Assembly (NCBI RefSeq): GCF_013408245.1
Contig: NZ_JACBYS010000001.1
Location: forward strand, 1,984,001 to 2,048,000
Length of the DNA stretch: 64,000 nucleotides
Direction: 5' to 3'
Source: Duganella sp. 1224
Lineage (GTDB): Bacteria > Pseudomonadota > Gammaproteobacteria > Burkholderiales > Burkholderiaceae_D
Shown here: positions 8,028 through 17,965 of the stretch, in pieces
How positions within the stretch are numbered: position 1 is the stretch's first letter
Layout: each line of letters starts with the position of its first letter
Made by a program: the position numbers and the translations under genes
Notes under the pieces: model-generated
What the model saw: the letters and a program-made list of their open reading frames with translations, nothing else
The model's database searches: none
Told to the model about the DNA's origin: nothing

Positions 8028-8990
8028 TTAGCGGCCCAGGGCCAGGTTGGACTGCACGTTGACGCTTTGCTGGATCAGCGCCGAAATGCCGCTGTTCTGC
8101 GCCGCCGTCATGATGCCGGCCGCCGATTGGCCGACGCCGCTCATGGTGTTGGACAGATCGAACACGCCCGCGCTCACGGTGGAGGTGCCGCCGGCGCCGC
8201 CGCTGCCCACGCCCCCCACGCCGCCGGTCGCGGCGCCGGCGGTATTGGCGCCGCCATCACCGCCCGCCCCGCCGGTGCTGCCGCTGCCGCCCGCGCCGCC
8301 CACGCCACCGGCCCCGGCCGTCGCGCTGCCATTGGTCGGGTCGCCGTTGGTGGAGGTGCCGCCGGTGCCCGCGCCGCCGGCGGCACCCGCGCCGCCGCCC
8401 GTCGCGCCGCCGCCTTCATCAGGCGTGCCGCTGCCGCCCGCGCCGCCGGCGCCACCGAGGCCGCCGGTGCTGGCGCCGACATACGGCGAGCCGTTGCTGG
8501 CGCTACCGTTGGTGCCGGCGCCACCGGTGCCGCCGGCCGCCCCGGCACCACCCACCGCCACGCCGCCCACGCCGCCGCTGCCGTTGGCACGGCCGCCACT
8601 GGCCGTGCCGCCCGCACCGCCAGTGCCTGCGCCGCCGGTGCTGTTGCCGTTATAGATGGCGGTGTTGCCGATGTAGTCCACCCAGTTGTCGGAGACGGTG
8701 CCGTTCAGCGTGCTGATGGCGGTGGCGGTCGAGGTGTTGAAGGCATTGGTAAAGGTCGATGTGGCCGTGCCGCCGTTATTGGCCGCTACGCCTGCCAGCG
8801 CGGCAGCGTGCGCCGCACCGCTGCTGTTGTTGTTGCCGTTGTTGTTATTGTTTTTACTGCTGCTGTCCTGCATTGCGCTGGAATTGTCGCTGGCGCTGGC
8901 ACCCGCGCCGGACTGGGTGACTGCCGTTTGCGCATACGCCTGTGCGCAGAAAGCCAACGCGAATGCCGCACCGATCAAAGTTTTTTTCAT
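8028..8990 (-). CDS. Glycine-rich secreted structural protein, candidate amyloid/matrix subunit
   Basis: A 320-residue protein whose start at 8990 is fixed by an AGGAGAA ribosome-binding site just upstream; the frame extends further but without signals. Residues 1-20 are a signal peptide (LAFCAQAYAQ). A Ser/Asn-rich linker containing an NNNNNGNNN run follows, then about 170 residues of GGAGG/GGTGG-type repeats with NGS and TNG insertions. The C-terminal segment is non-repetitive (FDLSNTMSGVG and NSGISALIQQSVNVQSNLALGR). The composition suggests an extended or fibrous extracellular protein. It is the first gene after a sigma-54 promoter, followed by a FapD-like peptidase and a barrel protein, so it is the likely major exported product. 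Confidence 0.7.
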   Translation of the reverse strand: MKKTLIGAAFALAFCAQAYAQTAVTQSGAGASASDNSSAMQDSSSKNNNNNGNNNSSGAAHAAALAGVAANNGGTATSTFTNAFNTSTATAISTLNGTVSDNWVDYIGNTAIYNGNSTGGAGTGGAGGTASGGRANGSGGVGGVAVGGAGAAGGTGGAGTNGSASNGSPYVGASTGGLGGAGGAGGSGTPDEGGGATGGGAGAAGGAGTGGTSTNGDPTNGSATAGAGGVGGAGGSGSTGGAGGDGGANTAGAATGGVGGVGSGGAGGTSTVSAGVFDLSNTMSGVGQSAAGIMTAAQNSGISALIQQSVNVQSNLALGR

Positions 8991-9055
8991 AGCTTCTCCT
9001 GCTTTGCGAAAATGTGAATGTGACCGGGGACCGATCCCCCGGTCTGACTTCCTCC

Positions 9056-9070
9056 GCAAGCTTGGTGCCA
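9056..9070 (-). promoter_or_regulatory. Sigma-54 (-24/-12) promoter of the glycine-rich/FapD-like operon
   Basis: On the minus strand the sequence TGGCAC, 5 bases, TTGC matches the RpoN consensus with exact spacing. It lies 66 bases upstream of the glycine-rich protein's start codon. The upstream gene encodes a sigma-54 activator, which supports the assignment. Confidence 0.8.
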
Positions 9071-9146
9071 GTGGCGCCAAGTCCTTGTTCCGGAACGGTT
9101 ATCGGCCGGCGCCATGGCCGCCGCCGGGGTTTCTGTGCGGTGTAAC

Positions 9147-9162
9147 GTCACACGGCTGTGAC
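9147..9162. promoter_or_regulatory. Candidate enhancer site for the adjacent sigma-54 activator
   Basis: A perfect inverted repeat GTCACA-4-TGTGAC, read on either strand, lies about 77 bases upstream of the -24 element and just beyond the activator's stop codon. This is the usual distance for an upstream activator sequence. A CRP site is unlikely because the half-sites point the other way (TCACA...TGTGA instead of TGTGA...TCACA). Confidence 0.55.
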
Positions 9163-9173
9163 AACGCGGCCGG

Positions 9174-10526
9174 TCATTCACTCTGCGCGCGGGTGTCACT
9201 CGCGCGAGACGGCGCCGTGATGCCGTGCTTGGCCAGCAGGCGGTAGAGCGTCATGCGCGATACGCCGAGGTCGCGCGCGGCCAGCGTGATGTTGCTGCCG
9301 GCGCGCAGCAGGCTGGCGTCGATGGCGTCGCGCTCGGCGCGGATGCGGGCGTCGTCCAGTTGCAGCGGCGCGCTGGCGGTCGGTGGCGCCTCCAGGCCCA
9401 GATCGCGCGGCTGGATCAGGCTGCCCTCGGCCATCACCATGGCGCGCCGTACGCGGTTAATCAGCTCGCGCACGTTGCCGGGCCAGTCGTGCTCGCGGAT
9501 GGCCTGGGCGGCGCGGCTGCTGAAGCCCTTGACGCGCGGCGCGCGTTCGCTGCCAAAGGTGTGGAAAAAATGTTCGGCCAGCGGCAGCAGGTCGTCCTTG
9601 CGCTCGCGCAGTGGCGGCACATCCAGCGCCAGCACGTTGAGGCGGTAGTACAGGTCTTCGCGGAAGGCGCCGCGCCGCACCGCTTGCGCCAGGTTGACGT
9701 GCGAGGCGGCGATGACGCGCGCATCGACCGCGATGCTGCGCGTACCTCCCACGCGGTAAATGGTTTTTTCCTGCAAAAAACGCAGCAGGTTGGCCTGCAG
9801 CTCCATCGGCAAATCGCCGATTTCGTCGAGGAAGATGGAACCACCCTGCGCGCTTTCGATCAGGCCGCGCTTGTCGCGCGCCGCGCCGGTGAAGGCGCCG
9901 CGCTCGTGGCCGAACAGTTCGGACTGGATCAGCTGCGCCGGTATCGCGCCGCAGTTGATCGGCACGAACGGCCCCTTGCGGCGCGGCGAATGGGCGTGCA
10001 CGTCCTGCGCCGCCAGCTCCTTGCCGCTGCCGCTCTCGCCCCAGATCAGCACCGGCGCGCTGGCTGCCGCCACCTTGACGATCTGCCGCCGCAGCCGGGT
10101 GATGGCGTCGCTTTGTCCGGTCAGCGTGGCGTTGCCGGCGCCGCGTACAGGTGCCAGCGCCAGACCCAGGCCGTCCCGCAACGCGGCCATGCCCAGCGCA
10201 TGGCCGAGCGCGTGCCGCAGGCGCTGATGATCGAGCGGCCAGGTATGGTAGTCCGCGCAATGGTCGGCCAGCAGCCGGCGCCACGCCGGCTGTGCCGCCA
10301 GCGATGGCGGCAGCACGGCGACCCAGTGCGGCGCGTAATGCTCATGCAGAAACGCGTTGAAGTCGGCGCAGTCGTCCGTCTCCCGCACCAGCAGCAGGCC
10401 AACCGCGCACGGGCGCGCCTGGAGATGACGGCGCCCCTCGGCCAGCGTGCCCGCGCGGATCACCTCCCAGTCCGCCGGCAGGCCATGTTCGCCCGTGCCC
10501 ACGCAGAGTATCGATTTGGTCGTCAT
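9174..10526 (-). CDS. Sigma-54-dependent Fis-family transcriptional activator, VpsR-like
   Basis: A 450-residue bacterial enhancer-binding protein. Residues 1-125 form a receiver-like domain without a clear acidic phosphorylation pocket, resembling the N-terminal domain of VpsR. The AAA+ domain (about 140-375) has Walker A GESGSGKE, the sigma-54-contacting loop GAFTGA in [11 protein letters not shown], Walker [10 protein letters not shown], and the sensor region [12 protein letters not shown]. The C terminus carries a Fis-type helix-turn-helix ([25 protein letters not shown]). VpsR in Vibrio activates biofilm matrix genes in response to c-di-GMP; a similar role for the downstream amyloid-like operon is inferred. 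A sigma-54 promoter and a palindrome lie directly downstream. Confidence 0.9.
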   Translation of the reverse strand: MTTKSILCVGTGEHGLPADWEVIRAGTLAEGRRHLQARPCAVGLLLVRETDDCADFNAFLHEHYAPHWVAVLPPSLAAQPAWRRLLADHCADYHTWPLDHQRLRHALGHALGMAALRDGLGLALAPVRGAGNATLTGQSDAITRLRRQIVKVAAASAPVLIWGESGSGKELAAQDVHAHSPRRKGPFVPINCGAIPAQLIQSELFGHERGAFTGAARDKRGLIESAQGGSIFLDEIGDLPMELQANLLRFLQEKTIYRVGGTRSIAVDARVIAASHVNLAQAVRRGAFREDLYYRLNVLALDVPPLRERKDDLLPLAEHFFHTFGSERAPRVKGFSSRAAQAIREHDWPGNVRELINRVRRAMVMAEGSLIQPRDLGLEAPPTASAPLQLDDARIRAERDAIDASLLRAGSNITLAARDLGVSRMTLYRLLAKHGITAPSRASDTRAQSE

Positions 10527-10563
10527 ATCCCGTTGGACGGGAAATGATATGAAAAGTTCAAGG

Positions 10564-10580
10564 CTTGCCCGACCGGCAAG
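10564..10580. promoter_or_regulatory. Inverted repeat between divergent activator and acyltransferase genes
   Basis: CTTGCC, 5 bases, GGCAAG forms a perfect 6-bp inverted repeat 38 bases upstream of the sigma-54 activator and about 90 bases upstream of the acyltransferase. It may be an operator, but nothing identifies its binding partner. Confidence 0.25.
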
Positions 10581-10671
10581 GCCAATATAGAATGCGCGCT
10601 GCTTTTTGAGCAGACCGATAACGGCCTGTCAATAGTGCAAAAAGCCTAAAACAATAACTGGGTGGTGTGAG

Positions 10672-11289
10672 ATGAACGAATTTGAAATGAAGCCGGCTGC
10701 GTTGCCGTCCTGGTCGCAGCGCGCGTCGCTACGTGTGCTGAACTTGTTCGGCTGGCGCATGCTGTACCGCCCCCTGCCCGGCCCGCGCGGCATCGCCGTG
10801 GTCTATCCGCACACCTCCAACTGGGATTTCATCATCGGCCTGCTCGGCAAGTGGGTGGTCAACCTGCCGTTCCGCTGGCTGGCCAAGGACTCGCTGTTCA
10901 AGTCGCCGCTGGGCGGCTGGTTCCGTTCGCTGGGCGGCGAGCCGGTGGACCGCAGCGCGCCGCAAGGCATGATCCGCTCGCAGGCCGAGCGCATGAACGC
11001 GGCCGACTGGTACTGGCTGGCCATCACACCGGAAGCCACGCGCGGCTACCGCCCCAACTGGAAGAGCGGCTTCTACCATCTGGCGGTGGAGGCCAAGGTG
11101 CCGCTCTGCCTGGTGTACATCGACTATACGAACAAGACGCTGGGCGTGGTCGACCACCTGCATCTGACCGGCGACCAGGACGCCGATCTGGCCGCGATCC
11201 GCGCCATCTACGCCGGCCACCACGGCCTGTATCCGAAGAACGAAGCGCCCATCGTGCTGCAGGAACGCCGCGCCGAAGAACGCAAGTAA
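10672..11289 (+). CDS. PlsC-like 1-acyl-glycerol-phosphate acyltransferase family protein
   Basis: A 205-residue protein with the acyltransferase motif HTSNWDF (HxxxxD, about residues 45-50), followed by FRWLAKDSLFKSPLGGWFRSLGGEPVDR, which corresponds to blocks II and III, and ITPEATRGYRPNWKSGFYHLA as the block with the acceptor-binding proline. Family members transfer acyl chains to lysophospholipids or similar acceptors at the inner membrane. There is no clear transmembrane helix. It is shorter than PlsC and resembles the stand-alone glycerol acyltransferase group often annotated only by fold. It is transcribed alone, divergent from the sigma-54 activator and convergent with the urease operon. 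Confidence 0.8.
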   Translation: MNEFEMKPAALPSWSQRASLRVLNLFGWRMLYRPLPGPRGIAVVYPHTSNWDFIIGLLGKWVVNLPFRWLAKDSLFKSPLGGWFRSLGGEPVDRSAPQGMIRSQAERMNAADWYWLAITPEATRGYRPNWKSGFYHLAVEAKVPLCLVYIDYTNKTLGVVDHLHLTGDQDADLAAIRAIYAGHHGLYPKNEAPIVLQERRAEERK

Positions 11290-11292
11290 GCC

Positions 11293-11841
11293 TTACGCCG
11301 TTGCCGCCAGCAGCACGCCGGTGGCGGCGATCGCCGCGCCCGATGCCTTGAGCGCCAGCGCCGGGCTGACGCGGCCCAGCACACGCCCGCCATACACCAG
11401 CAGCAGGCTGGCCGCCAGCAGGCCGGCGGCGCTGACCGCCTGCGGCAGCTCGTGGCCGTGGGCGTTACCGTGCAGGATGGCGAACACGCCCACCATCACC
11501 GCGCCGGCCGTCGCCGGCAGGCGCACCGCCGCCACCAGCAGCACGCCCATCAGCGCCACCGTCAGCGCGATGCCCGTCTCCAGCGCGGGGATGCTCAGCC
11601 CCAGCGCGCCGCTCGCCATGCCGATCAACAGCATGCCGATGAAGGTGGCCGGCAGCCATTGGGCATTCGGTTGGCGTACGCTCCACGCGCCCACCGCCAG
11701 CATCGCCAGCAGGTGATCGAGGCCGGTGAACGGATGCGCGAAACCGGCCAGGAAGCCATGCGTATGCGCGCCCGCGCCGGTATGGGCCAGGGCGGCGCCG
11801 CTGGCGGCGGCCAATGCGAATGCGGTCAGGGTCTTTTTCAT
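11293..11841 (-). CDS. ureJ: HupE/UreJ-family nickel permease
   Basis: A 182-residue membrane protein with an N-terminal signal-like helix, the family motif HTHGFLAGFAHPFTGLDHLLAMLAVG (about residues 26-51), and a further HGNAHGHELP histidine cluster in a later helix. HupE/UreJ proteins import nickel or cobalt. It is the last gene of the urease operon, 10 bases after ureG, where it would supply Ni for urease maturation. The start codon follows AGGAGA. Confidence 0.85.
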   Translation of the reverse strand: MKKTLTAFALAAASGAALAHTGAGAHTHGFLAGFAHPFTGLDHLLAMLAVGAWSVRQPNAQWLPATFIGMLLIGMASGALGLSIPALETGIALTVALMGVLLVAAVRLPATAGAVMVGVFAILHGNAHGHELPQAVSAAGLLAASLLLVYGGRVLGRVSPALALKASGAAIAATGVLLAATA

Positions 11842-11851
11842 GTGCTCTCCT

Positions 11852-12466
11852 TTATTGGTCCAGCAAGCCTTGCTGGCGGATGTAGTCGATGACCGCGCTC
11901 ACGCCCTCGCCGCTGCGCAGATTGGTGAAGATGAACGGGCGGTTGCCGCGCTGCTGTTTGGCGTCGCGCGCCATGATGTCCAGGTTGGCGCCGACGTGCG
12001 GCGCCAGGTCGGTCTTGTTGATGATCAGCAGATCGGAGCGCGTGATGCCGGGACCGCCCTTGCGCGGAATCTTCTCGCCGCCGGCGACGTCGATCACGTA
12101 GATGGTCAGGTCGGACAGTTCGGGGCTGAAGGTGGCGGCCAGGTTGTCGCCGCCCGACTCCACCAGGATCAGGTCCAGGTTGGGAAAGTCGGCCTGCATG
12201 CGGGCGATGGCTTCCAGGTTGATCGAGGCGTCCTCGCGGATCGCGGTGTGCGGGCAGCCGCCGGTTTCCACGCCCATCAGTCGCTCGGCCGGTAAGGCGT
12301 CGGCGCGCAGCAGGATCTCCATGTCCTCCTTGGTATAGATGTCGTTGGTGATGACGGCCATGTCGTAGTGGTCGCGCATGCCCTTGCACAGCATTTCGCA
12401 CAAGGCGGTCTTGCCCGAGCCGACGGGGCCGCCGATGCCGACGCGGAGTGGATTGGAGGTATTCAT
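11852..12466 (-). CDS. ureG: Urease accessory GTPase UreG
   Basis: A 204-residue protein from the ATG at 12466; the longer frame upstream overlaps ureF and lacks family similarity. The P-loop [13 protein letters not shown] lies at residues 8-20, the nickel-binding CPH in [10 protein letters not shown], and the [15 protein letters not shown] switch region is conserved, with NKTDL as the guanine-specificity motif. UreG hydrolyses GTP to drive nickel insertion into the urease active site together with UreE, UreF and UreD. It is 14 bases downstream of ureF. Confidence 0.95.
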   Translation of the reverse strand: MNTSNPLRVGIGGPVGSGKTALCEMLCKGMRDHYDMAVITNDIYTKEDMEILLRADALPAERLMGVETGGCPHTAIREDASINLEAIARMQADFPNLDLILVESGGDNLAATFSPELSDLTIYVIDVAGGEKIPRKGGPGITRSDLLIINKTDLAPHVGANLDIMARDAKQQRGNRPFIFTNLRSGEGVSAVIDYIRQQGLLDQ

Positions 12467-12480
12467 TTTTATGTGCTCTT

Positions 12481-13161
12481 TCAGGATCTGTATAAACGGC
12501 TGTATTGAACTTCGTGCTGCATCGACAGCAGCGACAGGCCCGGCGCCCAGTTGCACATGTCGTCATCGCTGACGGTTTGCGCGTGACGGGCGGCGGCTTC
12601 GATCTCGTCGCGCAGCGACAGCAGCATGCGCTGGCCGGCCACCTGCCCTAGCGGCACCGACTTCACGCACACCAGCACCTGGTTTTCCGCCCAGGCGAAC
12701 AGCATGGCCAGCAATGCGGCGTCGTGCGGGATGTTCAGCGCGGCCACGGCGCAGCTGTAGGCGGTGGGCAGCGCCACTTCCTGCTCGCTTTGCAGGTGGG
12801 CCAGCGTGTCGGCATCGGCAATGCCCAGCTCCGCCACCAGCTTAACGAGCGAGTAGCCCATCTGGATGGTCTCGGCGCGGAATTCGCCGCTGTCGCGCGA
12901 GGCGATGAATTTTTCGCTCCAGTCGCTGACGGTGCGCCAGTCCCGCTTTGTCCACGCCTGCATCAGGCGCCAGGCGATGGGGGCTTCCCACTGCGCCACC
13001 ACTTCGTACAGGTGACGGACGATCCACGCGCGGGCGGTGTCGGCGTTGTGGACAGTGCCGCTTTCCAGCGCCGCTTCCAGCCCTTGCGAATAGCTGTAAG
13101 CGCCGATCGGCAGCGCCGGACTGGCGAATTGCAGCAGGTGCAGCAGCGCGGCCGCCTGCAT
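12481..13161 (-). CDS. ureF: Urease accessory protein UreF
   Basis: A 226-residue protein. The start at 13161 ([29 protein letters not shown]) is chosen because it begins exactly where the UreF family begins; the extended frame upstream runs through a repeat hairpin. The motifs [13 protein letters not shown] and the C-terminal [17 protein letters not shown] are typical. UreF bridges UreD-bound apo-urease and UreG and acts as a GTPase regulator. Its gene is separated from ureE by 76 bases carrying a GC-rich hairpin. Confidence 0.93.
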   Translation of the reverse strand: MQAAALLHLLQFASPALPIGAYSYSQGLEAALESGTVHNADTARAWIVRHLYEVVAQWEAPIAWRLMQAWTKRDWRTVSDWSEKFIASRDSGEFRAETIQMGYSLVKLVAELGIADADTLAHLQSEQEVALPTAYSCAVAALNIPHDAALLAMLFAWAENQVLVCVKSVPLGQVAGQRMLLSLRDEIEAAARHAQTVSDDDMCNWAPGLSLLSMQHEVQYSRLYRS

Positions 13162-13204
13162 CACCACCCCGCTGCCCCGGCGCGGGCCGGGATGCTCGGC
13201 ATGG

Positions 13205-13224
13205 GTCCCGGCGTCCGCCGGGAC
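13205..13224. repeat. GC-rich REP-like hairpin between ureE and ureF
   Basis: GTCCCGGC and GCCGGGAC form a perfect 8-bp stem around 4 bases. Translated, the neighbourhood gives the VPADAGTHA-type peptide often produced by dispersed hairpin repeats of Burkholderiales. It interrupts the otherwise compact urease operon. Confidence 0.6.
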
Positions 13225-13237
13225 GACGCGGGGCGGG

Positions 13238-13747
13238 TCATTGCGGGTCGCCCGGACGGTGGATCTTCTGGCGCAGCGGGATTGGCGCCAGCGGACCATG
13301 GCCGTGGTCATGGTGATGCCCGTGGCCGCCGCCGTAGGCGCCGGACTCAGGCTCGAATGCCGCCATCTCTTCCACCACCGTCGCGCCCAGCCCGGCCAGC
13401 ATCTCCTTCAGCACCGCGTCTGCGCGGATGCGCAGGAAGCCGTCGCCGACCTGCGCCTGCGTGTGGCGATTACCGAGGTGGAAAGCGCAGCGCAGCAGCG
13501 CATGCGCGTCCGCGCACGTCACCTTGTAAGTCGGCTCCGGCGCGGCCACCACGCGCACCACACGCTTGTCCTCGCCGGTCAGCAGGTCGCCGTCGCGCAG
13601 CACGGTGCCGCGCACGGTGAACACCGCCACTTCCTCGCCGCTGTCCAGCGTGGCGCGCAGGCGGCACTTCTCGCGCAGTTCGTACGGCAGCACCAGTTGC
13701 GCGGCAATCGCATCAGCGTGCGGAATCTTGGTATGTAAAGTCAGCAT
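13238..13747 (-). CDS. ureE: Urease nickel metallochaperone UreE
   Basis: A 169-residue protein from ATG 13747 (MLTLHTKIPHADAIAAQLVLPYELREKCRLRATLDSGEEVAV, quoted only as the start region). The peptide-binding domain is followed by the metal-binding domain with LRCAFHLGNRHTQAQV, which includes the conserved nickel-binding histidine. The C-terminal tail has a His-rich stretch GGGHGHHHDHGHG. UreE delivers nickel to UreG. It starts 2 bases after ureC. Confidence 0.93.
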   Translation of the reverse strand: MLTLHTKIPHADAIAAQLVLPYELREKCRLRATLDSGEEVAVFTVRGTVLRDGDLLTGEDKRVVRVVAAPEPTYKVTCADAHALLRCAFHLGNRHTQAQVGDGFLRIRADAVLKEMLAGLGATVVEEMAAFEPESGAYGGGHGHHHDHGHGPLAPIPLRQKIHRPGDPQ

Positions 13748-13749
13748 CT

Positions 13750-15449
<1,700 letters not shown>

Positions 15450-15450
<1 letters not shown>

Positions 15451-15758
15451 CAGCTCAGCTTCCCCATCACCTTGCCGTTGAAGCCATACACCTCCTTGTC
15501 GCCCTCCAGTGTCACCAGTTCCACGGTGCGCTGCTGGCCCGGCTCGAACCGCACGGCGGTACCGGCGGCGATGTTCAGGCGCTTGCCGTAAGCCTTCCAG
15601 CGCTCCAGCTTGAGCACCGAGTTGACTTCAAAGAAGTGGAAGTGCGACCCAATCTGCACCGGCCGGTCACCCTGATTGGTGACCACCACGGTGGTGGTTT
15701 CGCGGCCCGTGTTCAGGCCGATCTCGCCTTCTTCAAGCTTGTATTCACCTGGGATCAT
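15450..15758 (-). CDS. ureB: Urease beta subunit UreB
   Basis: A 102-residue subunit beginning [20 protein letters not shown], with the conserved [19 protein letters not shown] segment and the [12 protein letters not shown] tail. The ATG follows AAGGAGTT 11 bases after ureA stops. UreB packs against UreC in the trimeric enzyme. Separate ureA and ureB genes are the usual three-subunit bacterial arrangement. Confidence 0.97.
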
Positions 15759-15769
15759 GATGAACTCCT

Positions 15770-16072
15770 TTAAGGGATGGGGTTGTGGACAGTCACAAGC
15801 TTGCTCCCATCGGGGAACGTCGCTTCGACCTGGATGTCAGGGATCATTTCGGGGATACCCTCCATGACGTCGGCGCGCGTGAGTATCCGCGTACCGTCGG
15901 ACATCAGTTGGGCGACAGTTTTGCCGTCGCGGGCACCTTCCATGATGGCGCAGGTAATCAGCGCCACCGCTTCCGGGTAATTCAACTTCAGGCCGCGGGC
16001 AAGGCGGCGTTCCGCCACCAGGCCCGCGGTAAAAATCAACAGCTTGTCTTTTTCGCGTGGAGTCAAGTCCAT
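15770..16072 (-). CDS. ureA: Urease gamma subunit UreA
   Basis: A 100-residue subunit starting at ATG 16072 ([23 protein letters not shown]). The frame is open for 31 residues further upstream, but that stretch overlaps ureD and is not family-like. The [31 protein letters not shown] core and the C-terminal [16 protein letters not shown] are diagnostic. It is the first structural subunit of the operon. Confidence 0.97.
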   Translation of the reverse strand: MDLTPREKDKLLIFTAGLVAERRLARGLKLNYPEAVALITCAIMEGARDGKTVAQLMSDGTRILTRADVMEGIPEMIPDIQVEATFPDGSKLVTVHNPIP

Positions 16073-16094
16073 GTCGTGTTCTCTTTCGGCTCTT

Positions 16095-16952
16095 TCAGGT
16101 TTGCCAGATGCGCGGCGTGACGGCCTCGCGCTCCAGCAGATGCGGGCGCACGCGGCGCCATACATTCAGCATCAGGCGGCGCGCGGTTTCGCTGTCGTCG
16201 CCCAGATGACGTGCCACCAGCACGCCCTTGGTCTGCGTGACGCCGAAGACGTGATCGCCGTCGGCGGCGATGTCGGCGCGGATGTCATTCAATACGGCGG
16301 CCGGCAGCGGCTTGCCGGCGGCGATCAGCGTGGCGCAGACGGTGCGGCCGTTCAGCGCCAGCGGGCTGTCCAGGTGGCCGCCGACCATGTCGCCCTGCTC
16401 CCACCAGATCAGCCGCCCGTCGCGGCGGATGCTGCTGCGCTGGCGGATGCGGCCGGTGTTGAACACCTCGCCCGAACCACGCCGGCCCATGCACAGGATC
16501 TCGCAGCCGATGAAGGTGGCGCCGGCCGCCAGTTCCACGTGCTGGTCCAGCACCACGCTGGCGGTGTCGAAGAAGATGGTTTCCTGCGGCAGCCACTCCA
16601 GCGCCGCGTTGCGGTTGACGTGCAGGTGCACGGCCTGGCGCGACACCTTGCCATTGGCCTTGTACCACTTGGCCGCGCCGGGCGTGGTGATGAAGGCGTG
16701 GGCGTGGTCGCCGACGCCGATGTCGATTTCCAGCTGGTCGCCGCCCACCACGCCGCCCGGCGGATGGACCACGATGGCGTGGCAGACCTTGCCGTCTTCG
16801 GGATACAGCGCCTTCTGCACCCGCAGCGGGCCGGAGTGGATTTTGTCCAGCAGCCGCGTGGTGCCGCCGTCATCCGCAAAACCGAGCGTGAGGCTGGCCT
16901 GCCAGGCGGCGCTGCTGGCGGCAAGGTCACGCGATGCGGTGCAATCGGGCAT
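16095..16952 (-). CDS. ureD: Urease accessory protein UreD
   Basis: A protein of about 285 residues from ATG 16952; an in-frame TTG at 16964 would add four residues, and neither has a clear ribosome-binding site. The conserved [21 protein letters not shown] segment, [13 protein letters not shown] and [14 protein letters not shown] identify UreD, the scaffold that binds apo-urease and recruits UreF and UreG. It is the first gene of the operon. A sigma-54 promoter ends about 34 bases upstream and an NtrC site lies beyond it. Confidence 0.93.
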   Translation of the reverse strand: MPDCTASRDLAASSAAWQASLTLGFADDGGTTRLLDKIHSGPLRVQKALYPEDGKVCHAIVVHPPGGVVGGDQLEIDIGVGDHAHAFITTPGAAKWYKANGKVSRQAVHLHVNRNAALEWLPQETIFFDTASVVLDQHVELAAGATFIGCEILCMGRRGSGEVFNTGRIRQRSSIRRDGRLIWWEQGDMVGGHLDSPLALNGRTVCATLIAAGKPLPAAVLNDIRADIAADGDHVFGVTQTKGVLVARHLGDDSETARRLMLNVWRRVRPHLLEREAVTPRIWQT

Positions 16953-16985
16953 AAAACTGGACAAAAGAAATAATGTACTGTCCCA

Positions 16986-17001
16986 TGCAATCCGCGTGCC
17001 A
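16986..17001 (-). promoter_or_regulatory. Sigma-54 promoter of the urease operon
   Basis: On the minus strand TGGCACG, 4 bases, TTGCA matches the full RpoN consensus. A start site about 12 bases downstream would leave a leader of roughly 20 bases before ureD. No other promoter of comparable quality is visible for the operon. Confidence 0.85.
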
Positions 17002-17050
17002 GCCTAAACCCGCCCCCGCGCCGTTGCCGCGCACCGTCACACAGCACGGC

Positions 17051-17065
17051 GCACCAAAGTGGTGC
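17051..17065. promoter_or_regulatory. NtrC binding site upstream of ureD
   Basis: GCACCAAAGTGGTGC is a perfect dyad and matches the known NtrC consensus (GCACC, short spacer, GGTGC). It is about 50 bases upstream of the -24 element. The rest of the 16965-17283 gap is AT-richer DNA with no further gene that I can support. Confidence 0.8.
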
Positions 17066-17283
17066 GACCGCTGGCAAAACCTTTTTCGCCGTCCGCAGAG
17101 TCCCCGCTGTTGTAAAAAAGTGCCGCACAGAAAATAATTTTTGGATTTTCTACGCCAGCAAAAGCACTGCCGCGTACAGCAAAAGCAGCTTTTTTACTGA
17201 TCAGGAATAATGGATTTCATTGAGGCGCGGAAATAAAAGTTGTCGTCACAGCGCCGCCAACTACATCGAATGGAGAACTCATC

Positions 17284-17805
17284 ATGCTCAGCAAGTCCGT
17301 ATCCCGCATCGCCCTGCTGGCCGCCGCCGGCGCCGCGCTGTTGCCGCTCCTGAGCGGCGCCGCCGTGTACAGCAACGGCAACAAGACCGCCAACTTCGAC
17401 GTCACGCTGAAAATCATCGCCGACTGCACCATCGCCGCCACGCCGCTGGACTTCGGCCAGTCGCAGGGCGTGCTGGCCACCTCGGTCAGCGTCAACACCA
17501 ATCTGAGCGTCACCTGCACCAACACCACGCCCTACAACATCGGCCTGAACGCCGGCAATGTGGCCGGCTCCACCACCTCCGCGCGCCTGATGGGCGGCAC
17601 CGGCGGCAACACCAGCACCGTGGCCTTCAACCTGTACCAGGCCGCCGGCGCCACCAACTGGGGCAATGTGCAGGGCACCGACACCAAGTCCGGCACCGGC
17701 ACCGGCAGCGCGCAAACCCACACCGTGTACGGCGTGGTGCCAGCGCAGAACACGCCGCAACCGGACACCTACAAGTCGACGATCACCGCCACCGTCTACT
17801 TCTAA
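17284..17805 (+). CDS. Spore coat U-domain (Csu-type pilin) protein, copy 1
   Basis: A 173-residue secreted protein with a signal peptide (about 1-27, LLSGAAV). The mature part NFDVTLKIIADCTIAATPLDFGQ contains the first conserved Cys, and VTCTNTTPYNIGLNAG the second; the C terminus DTYKSTITATVYF provides the donor or acceptor strand ending in Tyr-Phe. This is the SCPU family, which includes CsuA/B-type archaic chaperone-usher pilins. No chaperone, usher or tip adhesin gene adjoins it. RBS TGGAGAA precedes the ATG. It has a close paralog directly downstream. Confidence 0.85.
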   Translation: MLSKSVSRIALLAAAGAALLPLLSGAAVYSNGNKTANFDVTLKIIADCTIAATPLDFGQSQGVLATSVSVNTNLSVTCTNTTPYNIGLNAGNVAGSTTSARLMGGTGGNTSTVAFNLYQAAGATNWGNVQGTDTKSGTGTGSAQTHTVYGVVPAQNTPQPDTYKSTITATVYF

Positions 17806-17965
17806 GCAGCCCATTCCCCTCCGCCGCCAGCCCCACCACAGCTGACGACGCGACACAGCATCTCCCCGGCGCCCAATCCCGCGCTACCGTTTCCCCTGTT
17901 TTCACCGACACCGCCCCAGCGTAGCGGCAACGATTATTTTTGCAGCCACTCACTGGAGAACCACC

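Noticed and set aside
7980..9017. Ala-rich open frames on the plus strand opposite the glycine-rich gene
   Set aside because: They are the complement of GGC/GCC-rich repeats, which rarely contain stops. They lack ribosome-binding sites, and the minus-strand frame has a signal peptide, RBS and promoter.
9147..9162. Possible CRP site
   Set aside because: The half-sites have the reverse order of the CRP consensus and the spacer is too short.
17071..17090. A plus-strand TGGCAAAACC...TTTTTC sequence that looked like a second sigma-54 promoter
   Set aside because: The -12 element lacks the essential GC, unlike the perfect promoter on the other strand.
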